This document shows positions 42,645 to 51,440 of a DNA stretch of 64,000 nucleotides, one piece after another. Every line of letters starts with the position of its first letter. Position 1 is the first letter of the stretch. The translations under genes and the position numbers were made by a program. The notes beneath the pieces are model-generated. The model was not told the DNA's origin, did not search any database, and saw only the letters and a list, made by a program, of their open reading frames with translations. This stretch comes from WHSW01 sp963767475 (lineage in GTDB: Bacteria > Actinomycetota > Thermoleophilia > Solirubrobacterales > 70-9), in contig CAVYEI010000002.1 of the NCBI GenBank assembly GCA_963767475.1, forward strand, positions 1,612,001 to 1,676,000, written 5' to 3'.

Positions 42645-44176
42645 GCGCGGGCGCCTCTTCGGTCGGCGGTCCGTCGCCCGCGGCGACGCTCGAGCGCGGC
42701 AGCCGCCGGTTCTTCGGTGGCGCCGGCGCGCACGGCTACGTAGTCGTCGCCGTGCTCGTCGGTATCGCGCTCGCCTTCTACTTCCTCCGGGCCGGCCACT
42801 TCGGGGTGGCGCTCGACAAGCGCGGCACCGGGTTCGTGATCGGCGAGGCGACCGGGATCTCCGCCGCGGTGCTGCTCCCGGTGGTCGTGATCCTGGCCAG
42901 CCGGACGAAGCCGCTCGAATATCTGTTCGGCGACCTGACCGGCGTCTACATCGCCCACGGAGTCCTCGGCCTGACGATGTTCGCCCTGGTCAGCTTCCAC
43001 CCGCTGATGTACCTGCTCGGCGGCTTGCTGATCCCGACGAGCTTCCTCGAGAGCGCCCACGTGCTGGTGCCGTTCCACGTCGTCGTGCTCGACTGGATCT
43101 CCTACATCGCGATCGCGATCGCCCTCGTGGTGACCATGTACATGAGCCTCTCGTTCAGCAACTGGCGCTGGGTGCACCTGCTGCTGGGGGTGGCGATGAT
43201 GCTCACCGGCTTCAGCATCCTGATCGACAACTCGGCCTTCGACACCGTCGCGATCCCGGGGCTCCGTTACTACCTGTTCGCGATCTACGGCCTGGCGACC
43301 GTCGCCTTCCTCTGGGTCGCCGTCGTTCGCCGGCTTGCCGAGCCGAAGCGGGAATACCGGATCGTCGACGCCGTCTATCACGAGGCGGCCAACGCGATCG
43401 AGCTGCGCGCCGAGCCGGTTGGAGCGCCGGCGCGGTTCGAGCCGGGCCAGTTCACCTACGTCGACCTGCTCGACAGCGCGGCGCAGATTCACCGCGACTT
43501 CGAGGCGCACCCGTTCAGCATCGCCTCGGCACCCGGCCAGAACACGATTTCGCTGGTGATCGAGGCCAGCGGCACGCACACCGCGCGGCTCAGGGAGATC
43601 ACCGCGGCGGATGACGCCCGCGCCCTGCTGCATGGCTCCTACGGGCGGCTCGTGGCCCGGGTTCCGGCCCGCAAGAAGCAGCTCTGGGTCGCCGGCGGCA
43701 TCGGGATCACGCCGTTCATGGCGATGGCCGAGGACATGGGGGCGAACCCCGACCGCTACGCGGACTATGAAGTCACCTTGGTGGTCGGCGTCGACCATCT
43801 CGATCAGGCCTTCGAGCTCGACCGTCTGATCGGCTACGCCGAACGCTGCCCGGGCCTCGAGGTGCACGTCTGGAACCGCGAGCAGAAGGGGCTGCCGACC
43901 GCCGACACGCTGGCCCCGTTGATCGACGGCGAACTGCGAGACCGCGCCGTGATGCTCTCCGGTCCCGAGGCGATGATCTCGGACCTGAGCAAGCAGATGC
44001 TCGCCGCCGGGGTGCCGCGCGGCCAGATCCGCTCCGAGCGGCAGATCGGCCCGCCCGAGAGCTGGCGCCGGTCGTCGCCGTCGCTGCGCCGGGCGCGGGC
44101 GGCGACGACGGCCTTCTTCGCCTTCTTCCTGCTCGCGGTCGTCGTCTCCGTGGTCGGCAGAGCGCTGTTTGCCTGA
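42641..44176 (+). CDS. Membrane ferric-reductase/NADPH-oxidase-like flavoprotein
   Basis: A 511-residue protein with a GTG start. Residues 25-240 hold six membrane helices with heme-type histidines (VYIAHGVLGLTMFALVSFHP and RWVHLLLGVAMM). Then comes a ferredoxin-reductase module: FEPGQFTYVDL, HPFSIASAPGQN for FAD, and LWVAGGIGITPFMAMAEDMG for NAD(P). A last helix (FFAFFLLAVVVSVVG) anchors the C-terminus. It would carry electrons across or along the membrane. It is the last gene of the operon and converges on the HAL-like gene 8 bp away. Confidence 0.92.
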   Translation: MSAGASSVGGPSPAATLERGSRRFFGGAGAHGYVVVAVLVGIALAFYFLRAGHFGVALDKRGTGFVIGEATGISAAVLLPVVVILASRTKPLEYLFGDLTGVYIAHGVLGLTMFALVSFHPLMYLLGGLLIPTSFLESAHVLVPFHVVVLDWISYIAIAIALVVTMYMSLSFSNWRWVHLLLGVAMMLTGFSILIDNSAFDTVAIPGLRYYLFAIYGLATVAFLWVAVVRRLAEPKREYRIVDAVYHEAANAIELRAEPVGAPARFEPGQFTYVDLLDSAAQIHRDFEAHPFSIASAPGQNTISLVIEASGTHTARLREITAADDARALLHGSYGRLVARVPARKKQLWVAGGIGITPFMAMAEDMGANPDRYADYEVTLVVGVDHLDQAFELDRLIGYAERCPGLEVHVWNREQKGLPTADTLAPLIDGELRDRAVMLSGPEAMISDLSKQMLAAGVPRGQIRSERQIGPPESWRRSSPSLRRARAATTAFFAFFLLAVVVSVVGRALFA

Positions 44177-44184
44177 GACCTGCG

Positions 44185-46233
44185 CTACGCCTGCGAGCCG
44201 GGGGTGACGGCGCCGAAGCTGCGCCCGATCGCCGCTCCCGCCGCCTGCAACAGGCTGCCGTCGTCGAGCAGCGAGCGCACCTTGGCGATGTCGTCGGCCA
44301 CGAGCCGGTCCTCGAACTGCGGCGGCACGTGGGCCCGCACCAGTTCGTGGACGGCCTGGGTGCCGGCGCCGAGGGTGACGCCCTCGCGCAGGTCGATCGC
44401 CTGCGAGGCGACGATCAACTCGATCGCCAGCAGGCTCAGCGCGGCGTCGATCGCGCGCCCGGCCTTGGCCACTCCCTCGACGGCCATCGTCGCGTGGTCC
44501 TCGATGCTGCCGGCCACCGGCACGTAGTCGAGTGACGCCGGGTTTGCCCCCAGCCGGACCTCGGCATTGAGCGCGGTTGCGGTCTTCTGGATCACGCCGA
44601 GGCCGACGTTGCGGCTCGGATCGGCGGCGAGGTAGATCGGCAGGTGCGTGAAGTGCGAATCCATCAACCGCACGACGCGGTTGGACGCCATGCTCGTCAG
44701 TTGGGCGAGCGCGATCGCGAGCGTGTCGAAGGCGATCGAGAGCGCGGCGGGGTGGAAGTTCCCGGTCGACAGCATCTCGACCCGGTCGATGATCACCATC
44801 GGGTTGTCGCCGGTCGAGTTCAGCTCCGTCTCCACGGTTCCGCGGATCTGTCCGAGCACGTCGAGCACGGCGCCGTGCACCTGGATCGCGGACCGGAAAC
44901 TGATCGGGTCTTGGACGTCGAGCGTCGGCGGCGAGGTCCAGAGGCTGCTGCCCTCGATCAGCGCGGTGATCTGCTCGGCGCTGATCAGTTGCCCGGAGAA
45001 GCGCCGCGCGCTGTCGACCTCGGGGTCGAGGACGGTCGTGTGCCCGCCGAGCGCCTCGAAGCTGAGCGCCACGGCGATGTCGGCGAGCGCGAGCAGGTTG
45101 TGTGCGAGCACGACCACGAGCGCGCCCTGGCCGACCGAGGCGGAGTTCGCGCTGACCAGGGCGAGGCCGTCCTTTGCGGCCAGCGGCGGCGGCTCGATCG
45201 CCGCGGCGGCGAGCGCCTCGCGGCTGCCGAGGCGGCGACCCTCGTACTCGGCCTCTCCCTCGCCGATCAGTGGCAGCGACATGTGCGCGAGCGGGACGAG
45301 GTCGGCCATCCCGATCGAGCCCCGGCTGGGAACGCACGGGTGGACGCCGGCGTTGAGCATCGCGAGCAGGGCGTCGAAGACCTCCGGCTGCACGCCGGAG
45401 CCACCGCGGGCCATGCCGTTCAGCCGCGTGAGCATGATCGCGCGGACGACCTGCGGAGGATGCTCGGGGCCGACGCCGGCCGCGTGGCTGAGCAGGATGT
45501 TGCGCTGAAACGACGACTGCTCGGCCGCGGGGATGCGCTCCTCCTTGAGCTCGCCGAGGTTGGTCGTCAGCCCGTAGATCGGCTGCGGCTGGGAGACGAG
45601 CCGCTCGACCACCTCGCGCGAGCGGCGCAGCGTCTCGCGCGCCGAGTCCGCCACCCGCACGGGTGCGCCCAGCCAGGCCACCCGCGCGACCTGGTCGACC
45701 GTCAGGTCCGCGCCGGTGATCACCACGTGGTCGCCCGGGTCGAGCCGGCGGACCAGGCGGCGCATTCGATCCTCGGCGAGGCTCGGATTGCGCTCCGCGG
45801 GCATCGTCGCCCCGATCGCGGGCACCCCGGCCTCCGAGCCGAGCTCCCGGCGCAGGTGCGCGGCCGCGAGCACCCCGAGGGCGCGATAGAAGCGGGCCGC
45901 GAAGCCGACGTCGAGCTGCAGCTTCTTGATCAGGTCCGGCTGGGGAATCTCGAACACGACCCCGTCCTCCTCGGCCATGAACCCCGAGGCCGCCGCGCCG
46001 GCGTCGAGCAGGGCGACCAAGCCGACGACGTCGCCGGGTCCGAAGTGATCCTCGTCGTCCCCGATCTCGGTCCTGCAGACGCTGCCCTCGAGGATCACGA
46101 ACACGCCCGGGCTCTCGTCACCGCGGCGCGTGATCTGCTCGCCCGAGCTCACCGCTCGCCGCGCGCCATGCTCCGACAGCCACTCGACGTCCGCCTCGGT
46201 CAGGGTCGCGAGGATGTCGAGCAGCGTGAACAT
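44185..46233 (-). CDS. HAL/PAL-family lyase with N-terminal CRP-like domain; MIO triad missing
   Basis: A 682-residue fusion. Residues 1-130 resemble a cyclic-nucleotide-binding domain (GEQITRRGDESPGVFVILEG), but the phosphate cassette lacks the usual Glu and Arg (GDVVGLVALLDAGAAASG), so cAMP binding is doubtful. Residues 150-680 are a histidine/phenylalanine ammonia-lyase fold: IYGLTTNLG (Tyr220), RGSIGMADLVPLAHMSL (304-320), VQDPISFRS (440-448), STGDNP (473-478) and GNFH (491-494). In known lyases the loop reads GSVGASGDLAPLAH, and Ala-Ser-Gly cyclises to the MIO electrophile. Here only Met-Ala stands there, so MIO cannot form. The other active-site segments are kept, so this is a lyase or related enzyme working without MIO, not a decayed gene. 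Confidence 0.88.
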   Translation of the reverse strand: MFTLLDILATLTEADVEWLSEHGARRAVSSGEQITRRGDESPGVFVILEGSVCRTEIGDDEDHFGPGDVVGLVALLDAGAAASGFMAEEDGVVFEIPQPDLIKKLQLDVGFAARFYRALGVLAAAHLRRELGSEAGVPAIGATMPAERNPSLAEDRMRRLVRRLDPGDHVVITGADLTVDQVARVAWLGAPVRVADSARETLRRSREVVERLVSQPQPIYGLTTNLGELKEERIPAAEQSSFQRNILLSHAAGVGPEHPPQVVRAIMLTRLNGMARGGSGVQPEVFDALLAMLNAGVHPCVPSRGSIGMADLVPLAHMSLPLIGEGEAEYEGRRLGSREALAAAAIEPPPLAAKDGLALVSANSASVGQGALVVVLAHNLLALADIAVALSFEALGGHTTVLDPEVDSARRFSGQLISAEQITALIEGSSLWTSPPTLDVQDPISFRSAIQVHGAVLDVLGQIRGTVETELNSTGDNPMVIIDRVEMLSTGNFHPAALSIAFDTLAIALAQLTSMASNRVVRLMDSHFTHLPIYLAADPSRNVGLGVIQKTATALNAEVRLGANPASLDYVPVAGSIEDHATMAVEGVAKAGRAIDAALSLLAIELIVASQAIDLREGVTLGAGTQAVHELVRAHVPPQFEDRLVADDIAKVRSLLDDGSLLQAAGAAIGRSFGAVTPGSQA

Positions 46234-46262
46234 GCGGGGATTAAACCTGCCAGAGCGGCCCG

Positions 46263-46291
46263 CAGGTGAAGCTGCGGCGCGCAGGGCGGCG
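46263..46291 (+). repeat. Direct repeat copy 2 (intergenic remnant)
   Basis: This stretch matches 40332-40360 at 26 of 29 positions and on the plus strand reads QVKLRRAGRR followed by TAG, the same tail as the propeller protein. It has no gene attached and looks like the leftover 3' end of a related gene. Confidence 0.55.
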
Positions 46292-49057
46292 CTAGGACGC
46301 GTCGGGCCGCTCGCCGAGCGCGCCCTTGGCGACCAGCGCGGCGAGCTCGGTGCGCGAATGGATGCCGAGCTTTCGGTAGACGCGGCCGAGGTGGAAATCG
46401 ATCGTCTTCGGGCTCAGGAAGAGCCCCGCCGCCACCTGCTTGTTGGTCGCGCCCCCGGCGACGGCCATCGCCACCCTGACCTCCTGGGCGCTGAGCTGAT
46501 CGGGGTCGGCGATCGGAGCGCGGTGGATCGCGCCGGCGGCACGCAGCTCGGCGTTGGTGCGCTCCACCCATGGCCGGGCTCCGAGCCGCTCGAACAGCTC
46601 CAGCGCCGCGCGCAAGCGCTTGCGGCCGTCGACCCGGCGGCGGGCGCGATGCAGGCGCGAGCCGTAGGCGAGCTCGGTGCGCGCGGTCTCGAGCGGGGAA
46701 TCGGCGCGCTCGTGCTCGGCGAGGGCTTCCTCGAAGTGGGCCTCGAAGCCCGCTTCGTCGACCAGCCCGCGACAGCGCGCGGCGAAGGCGAGGGGGAGGG
46801 GCGCTGCGGCTCGCTCGGCCCGGCGGGTGAGCGAGGCGCTGGCTCGCTCGGCATCGGCCGTGCGCCCGGCCCTGACGTAGGCCTCGACCAGGTCGGGAGC
46901 CCAGGGGATGTAGGTCGGGTCCTCGAGGCCGGACTCCGCTGCCGAGGCCTCGACCTGCTCGAGCTCGGCAATCGCCGCTTCGGCGTGGCCCAGGCCGAGC
47001 TCGAGGAAGCCGAGCGCGGCGCGGCCCCAATCGATGACGAAGACCGAGCCCACCTCCTCGGCGACGGCGATCGCGCGCTCGAGCTCGACCCTCGCCTGCG
47101 TCGTCTCTCCCAGCGCGGCCTGCAGCCGTCCGCTGACCGCGAGACAGAACGGCAGGATGCCGCGCTGGCCATACTCCTCCGCCAGCGTCACCGAGGTCGA
47201 GTCGCGGGCGGCGGCCTCCCAATCGCCGACCCGATAGGCGGCGTCCGCCGAGACCGCCAGCAGGTAGGGGAGCAGCCCGAACATGTCGCTCTGTCGCGCC
47301 AGCTCGAGCAGGCGCGCGATCTCCGTTCGCAGCACCCGCTCCTGGCCGGTGCAGACCCTCGCGTGCAGTCCCAGAACCGCCGATTGCGTCCCCGGCGAAA
47401 GCCAGTCGATTCCGGCGATCAGGCGCCCGGCCTCGTCGAGGCTCTGGCGCCCGCCGCTGTCTCCGGTGAGCGCCGCGCTGATCCCGGACATGGCGTGAAC
47501 TCGGCAACGGATCATCGGCGAGGCGTCCTCGGGGACCACTGCGGCCGCGCGCTCTGCCGCCGGCGTTCCGGCCCCGATTCGCCCCGAGACGCCCGCCAGC
47601 AGCGCGGCGTCGGCGAACATCGCCGCCGCCGTCGCCGGGTCGATCGGCAGGATCAGCTCGGCCTCGTCGCGGAGCTTGGCGTGGGCGTCGGCAGGGACGC
47701 GGATCCCGCCCGTCATCTGCACGATCGCCAGCGTGTGGCGGATGTTCGCGCGCAACAGGGGGTCGTCGATCTCGGCCAAGGGCTCGAGCAACGCGGCGCA
47801 GCGGTCGTAGGCGCCGCCGATCGCCGCAGCCAGGGCCGCTCCGTAGAGCCGGCGCGAGCGCGTCTCGGCGTCCTCGCTCAGACCCGCCGCCCGCTGGAGT
47901 GCGTCCGCGGCGACGCTGTGGGCTCCGCGACCGATCGCCCGATGGGCGGCGCCATCGAGCAGATCGGCGACCTCGCGATCCGGGCCGACGCTCGCCGCGG
48001 CGAGATGCCAGGCGCGGGCGTCGGGGTCGCTGTGGCCCGCCAGCGCGCCGTGGGCTCGCCTTCGTTCGGCCGGCGTGGTGCGCTCGTAGGCGACCGCCTT
48101 CAGCAGCGGATGCGCGAAGCCGATCCGCTGCTCGCCGATGATCAGTACGCCGGCGGTCTCGGCGCGCTCGAGGGCGCCGGTTTCGATCCCCAGGTCGCGA
48201 CACGCTCCGACCACGGGCGCCAGCTCGCGGTCGACCGCGGCCGAGGCGACGACGACGGCGGCGCGGTCGCCCGGACCGAGCGCCTCGAGCCGCGATTCGA
48301 ATGCCTCGAGCAGCGCCGCGCCGGCGACCGGGACATGGTCGATCGGAGCCCGGCCGAGCCGTTGGTCCTCGCTCAGCTGGGCCGGCAGCTCGCGCAGAGC
48401 CAGGGGGTTACCGGCCGCGATCTCGAGCAGCGAGTCGACGACGCTCGATGTGGCCTCGGGCGTCGTCGTTCGCAGCAGCGTGCGGGCGTCGTCATTGCCC
48501 AGGCCCGAAACGTTGAGGCGCTCGAGCACGGTGGAGCCGAGCAGCGGCCCGTCGCTGATCGGCCGCGAGGCCGCCAGCAGCGCCACCCGCGTCTCGCCGA
48601 GCCGCCGGGCGGCGTAGGCGAGGCACTCGGCGGAGGGTGAGTCGAGCCACTGCGCATCGTCGACGACCACCAGCAGCGGCTCCTCGTCGGCGGCGCGCAC
48701 GAGCAGGCTCAGAAAGGCCGCACAGGTGGCGAAGCGGTCGCCGGCGACGCCCGGAGTCGGCCCGAGGGCGAGCGCCGCCCGGACCGCATTGGCCTGAGGC
48801 TCGGGGAGCTGAGGAAGCCCGGGCAGCAACGGCGCCACGGTCTCGCCGAGCAGCGCATAGGGGAGGTTCGCCTCCGCCTCCACGGCCTCGGCCTCGATCA
48901 CGCGCAGATCGCCGGCGAGGGCGACCGCCTGAGCCAGCAGCGAGGTCTTGCCGATCCCGGGTTCGCCAACGACTAGCAGGGCACGACCGTGCCCCTTGCG
49001 AGCGTCGGCCAGCAGGCGGCCGATCTGCTCGAGCTCTGGCCCCCGGCCGAGCAGCAT
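46292..49057 (-). CDS. LuxR-family regulator with N-terminal AAA ATPase (LAL type)
   Basis: A 921-residue STAND-type regulator. Walker A is VVGEPGIGKTSLLAQAV near residue 30 and Walker B is LLVVVDDAQWLDSP near residue 135. A long TPR-like helical region follows. The C-terminal LuxR helix-turn-helix reads LSAQEVRVAMAVAGGATNKQ then SPKTIDFHLGRVYRKLGIHS. It lies 58 bp upstream of, and in the same direction as, the HAL-like gene, so it is a candidate regulator or operon partner. Ligand unknown. Confidence 0.94.
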   Translation of the reverse strand: MLLGRGPELEQIGRLLADARKGHGRALLVVGEPGIGKTSLLAQAVALAGDLRVIEAEAVEAEANLPYALLGETVAPLLPGLPQLPEPQANAVRAALALGPTPGVAGDRFATCAAFLSLLVRAADEEPLLVVVDDAQWLDSPSAECLAYAARRLGETRVALLAASRPISDGPLLGSTVLERLNVSGLGNDDARTLLRTTTPEATSSVVDSLLEIAAGNPLALRELPAQLSEDQRLGRAPIDHVPVAGAALLEAFESRLEALGPGDRAAVVVASAAVDRELAPVVGACRDLGIETGALERAETAGVLIIGEQRIGFAHPLLKAVAYERTTPAERRRAHGALAGHSDPDARAWHLAAASVGPDREVADLLDGAAHRAIGRGAHSVAADALQRAAGLSEDAETRSRRLYGAALAAAIGGAYDRCAALLEPLAEIDDPLLRANIRHTLAIVQMTGGIRVPADAHAKLRDEAELILPIDPATAAAMFADAALLAGVSGRIGAGTPAAERAAAVVPEDASPMIRCRVHAMSGISAALTGDSGGRQSLDEAGRLIAGIDWLSPGTQSAVLGLHARVCTGQERVLRTEIARLLELARQSDMFGLLPYLLAVSADAAYRVGDWEAAARDSTSVTLAEEYGQRGILPFCLAVSGRLQAALGETTQARVELERAIAVAEEVGSVFVIDWGRAALGFLELGLGHAEAAIAELEQVEASAAESGLEDPTYIPWAPDLVEAYVRAGRTADAERASASLTRRAERAAAPLPLAFAARCRGLVDEAGFEAHFEEALAEHERADSPLETARTELAYGSRLHRARRRVDGRKRLRAALELFERLGARPWVERTNAELRAAGAIHRAPIADPDQLSAQEVRVAMAVAGGATNKQVAAGLFLSPKTIDFHLGRVYRKLGIHSRTELAALVAKGALGERPDAS

Positions 49058-49109
49058 CGACCCAGGCTACGCCTCCGCCGGCCGGGGACGCGTTCCGATT
49101 TGGCCCGCC

Positions 49110-49466
49110 TCAGTCGCGCGGGGCGTAGCGATTGTGGAGCATCAGGTCGTTGCCGTCGGGGTCGGTGAACAGGGCCATGTGGCAGACGCCGGTGTCGAGC
49201 GTCTCGCCGGAGAACTCGACGCCCTTTGCCTCGAGCTCGGCCCGGGCCGCGGCGACGTCGTCGACGTGGATCGCCGGATGCGCGTTCTTCTGCGGGGCGA
49301 ACTCCATTCCCAGCCGCGCCGGCTCCCAGATCCCGAAGCACGTCTCGCCGACCCAGAACTCATAAGTGGCCTTGTCGTCGGGGCGCAGGCCGAGGGTGTC
49401 GACGTAGAAGCTGCGTGTCCGGTCGGAGTCGGTCGATGGAACGCCGACGAAATCGAGCTTGTTCAT
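49110..49466 (-). CDS. VOC-family (glyoxalase/bleomycin-resistance-like) protein
   Basis: A 118-residue single VOC domain (LDFVGVPSTDSDRTRSFYVD, HPAIHVDDVAAARAELEAKG, MALFTDPDGNDLMLHNRY). The usual N-terminal metal His is replaced within DFVGV, while a C-terminal His and Asp remain, so enzymatic activity is uncertain. It follows the double-VOC gene by 12 bp in the same operon. Confidence 0.88.
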   Translation of the reverse strand: MNKLDFVGVPSTDSDRTRSFYVDTLGLRPDDKATYEFWVGETCFGIWEPARLGMEFAPQKNAHPAIHVDDVAAARAELEAKGVEFSGETLDTGVCHMALFTDPDGNDLMLHNRYAPRD

Positions 49467-49478
49467 TCTTGATCTCTC

Positions 49479-50357
49479 CTAGCTCTCGGTTGTGGGTGGC
49501 ACGAACTTGCTTGCTGTGAACACCGCGCCCTGTGGATCGCGGATGATCGTCATCCGTACCCACGGCGCGTCGAACGGCTCGGTGAGGATCGTCCCGCCGA
49601 GCTCCTCGGCGCGCCTCGCGGTCGCGTCGGCGTCGTCGACGGCGAGCGTGATCGACCAGTGGGGCGGGGTCTCGGCGGGGAACTGATCGTCGGTCATCGG
49701 CGCCAGCCAGCCGACGGCGTCCTCGAAGCCCTCCGGCGCTCCCACCTCTGCCATCCGGGCTCGCACCTCGGGGTCGCCGCGGGCGAGGAAGTCGCCGTAG
49801 CCCGGGCGCCGCCAGAAGCCGATGTCGCGATCACCGGCGCTCGGGTCGCGGGCGAGCTCCCAGCCGAACAGCTGGCCGTAGAAGTCGATCGCTGCGGCGG
49901 CGTCGCGGGTGTTGAGATTGCTGAAGTTCCAGGTGCCGGGCTCGTTGACGAGCACGGCGCCCGGGCTCGCTCCCGCCTGCCAGAGGCTGAACCCGGCCCC
50001 GGAAGGGTCGGCGACGACCGCCATCCGCCCGGCGTCGGAGACGTCGAGGGGCGCGATCGTGACCGTCCCGCCCGCCTCGGTGACCTTCGCCACGGCGTCG
50101 TCGGCGCTGTCGACGGCGACGTAGGTGTTCCACGCCGCGGGCTCGGACCACCCCTGCGGCAGCGAGCCGATCCCGGCGACGTCGCGTCCCCGCAGCCGGG
50201 CGAGGAAGTAGCGCTGCCCGGATCCCGGCGGCGTGCGGTCGACGAACTCCCAGCCGAACAGGCCGCCGTAGAACTCGATCGCGGCCTCCGGGTCCGCCTG
50301 GCTGGTGTCGATCCAGCACGGCACGCCCGCCGGGTACTCGCGTCGCTCGTCACTCAT
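49479..50357 (-). CDS. Two-domain VOC-family protein
   Basis: A 292-residue tandem VOC protein. Each half begins with a conserved pattern (GVPCWIDTSQADPEAAIEFYG and WNFSNLNTRDAAAAIDFYG, both followed by LFGWE) and closes with DPSGAGFSLWQ or DPQGAVFTASKF. Actinobacterial relatives are often called hydroxylase or glyoxalase-like without evidence. The ATG at 50357 was chosen for the GGAG upstream. It is divergent from the WYL regulator, a typical pairing. Confidence 0.9.
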   Translation of the reverse strand: MSDERREYPAGVPCWIDTSQADPEAAIEFYGGLFGWEFVDRTPPGSGQRYFLARLRGRDVAGIGSLPQGWSEPAAWNTYVAVDSADDAVAKVTEAGGTVTIAPLDVSDAGRMAVVADPSGAGFSLWQAGASPGAVLVNEPGTWNFSNLNTRDAAAAIDFYGQLFGWELARDPSAGDRDIGFWRRPGYGDFLARGDPEVRARMAEVGAPEGFEDAVGWLAPMTDDQFPAETPPHWSITLAVDDADATARRAEELGGTILTEPFDAPWVRMTIIRDPQGAVFTASKFVPPTTES

Positions 50358-50450
50358 CGTCAGCAGCTCCCTGTCGTTGGATGTCCATGGGAGCACCGTA
50401 TGACGGGTTTAGGCCAGTATCTGTCCTCAATAGGCGGGAGAATCGAGATC

Positions 50451-51401
50451 ATGGCCCAGACCGCAAGCCGCCTGCTCGAACTGCTCTCACTGCTCCAGGC
50501 TCGCCGCGAATGGTCGGGCGGCGAGCTCGCCGAGCGGCTCGAGGTCTCGAGGCGGACGATCCGCCGCGACGTCGACCGTCTGCGCGAGCTCGGCTATCCG
50601 GTCGAGTCGCTGACCGGGCCGGCGGGCGGCTACCTGCTGCGCTCCGGGACCGCGATGCCGCCGCTGCTGCTCGACGACGACGAGGCGATCGCGATCGCCG
50701 TCGGCTTGCGCACGGCGGCGCGCGCCTCGGTGACCGGGATCGAGGAGACGTCGCTGAGGGCGCTGGTGAAGCTCGAGCAGGTGCTCCCGGCGCACCTGCG
50801 CCGGAGGGTCCGCGCGCTCGGGGCGGCGACGGCGACGATCGCCGACACCGGGCCCACGGCCGACCCCCAGAGCCTCAGCGTGATCGCCACCGCGTGTCGT
50901 GACTCCGAGCGGGTGCGGTTTGCCTATCGCGGCCGCGACGGCACCGCAAGCCGCCGGGAGGTCGAGCCTCATTCGCTGGTCAACCTCGGGCGCCGCTGGT
51001 ACCTGCTCGCCTGGGACCGGGCCCGCGAGGACTGGCGCAGCTTCCGCGTCGACCGGCTCACGCGCCCGGCCGCGACCGGGGTGCGCGATTCGCCGCGCCG
51101 GCCGCCGGGAGGCGACGCCGCGACCTTCGTCGCCAAGAGCATCTCCTCGGCCCCGCATCGCTACGAGGCGAGGGTGACGCTGCACGCGCCCGCCGATTCC
51201 GTGCGCCTGCGCCGCCTTGCCCAATGGGGAAGGATCGAGCCCATCGACGAGCGCACCTGCGAGTACCGCACCGGCGACTTCGACCTCGACTGGCTTGCCC
51301 TGCGCGTGGCGATGCTCGGCGTCGACTTCGAGGTCCACGAGCCGCCGGAGCTGATCGAGCGGCTGCGGGAGCTGGCCGCGCGGCTCGAGCGGGCGACCTA
51401 G
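50451..51401 (+). CDS. WYL-domain helix-turn-helix transcriptional regulator
   Basis: A 316-residue DeoR-like regulator. The N-terminal HTH reads RLLELLSLLQARREWSGGEL and SRRTIRRDVDRLRELGYPVE. The central WYL domain contains RVRFAYRGRDG and VNLGRRWYLLAWDRAREDW, and a C-terminal WCX domain follows. WYL domains bind nucleic acids or small ligands. It is divergent from the double-VOC operon, which it probably controls. Confidence 0.94.
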   Translation: MAQTASRLLELLSLLQARREWSGGELAERLEVSRRTIRRDVDRLRELGYPVESLTGPAGGYLLRSGTAMPPLLLDDDEAIAIAVGLRTAARASVTGIEETSLRALVKLEQVLPAHLRRRVRALGAATATIADTGPTADPQSLSVIATACRDSERVRFAYRGRDGTASRREVEPHSLVNLGRRWYLLAWDRAREDWRSFRVDRLTRPAATGVRDSPRRPPGGDAATFVAKSISSAPHRYEARVTLHAPADSVRLRRLAQWGRIEPIDERTCEYRTGDFDLDWLALRVAMLGVDFEVHEPPELIERLRELAARLERAT

Positions 51402-51440
51402 CGGGTTCACGCACTAGGCCAAATCGGGCGATGAACAGCT

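Noticed and set aside
45301..45320. Frameshift or sequencing error as the cause of the missing MIO triad
   Set aside because: The loop is exactly one codon shorter and homology resumes in the same frame on both sides, so no frameshift is involved.
42392..45337. A 981-codon minus-strand open frame, and similar long frames such as 46130-48640 (plus) and 3137-4789 (plus)
   Set aside because: These lie opposite well-recognised genes, have Arg/Gly/Asp-rich shadow composition and no recognisable domains. Long antisense frames are expected in GC-rich DNA.
49110..50357. Fosfomycin or bleomycin resistance genes
   Set aside because: The VOC domains lack a convincing full set of metal and substrate ligands for those enzymes; only the fold can be claimed.
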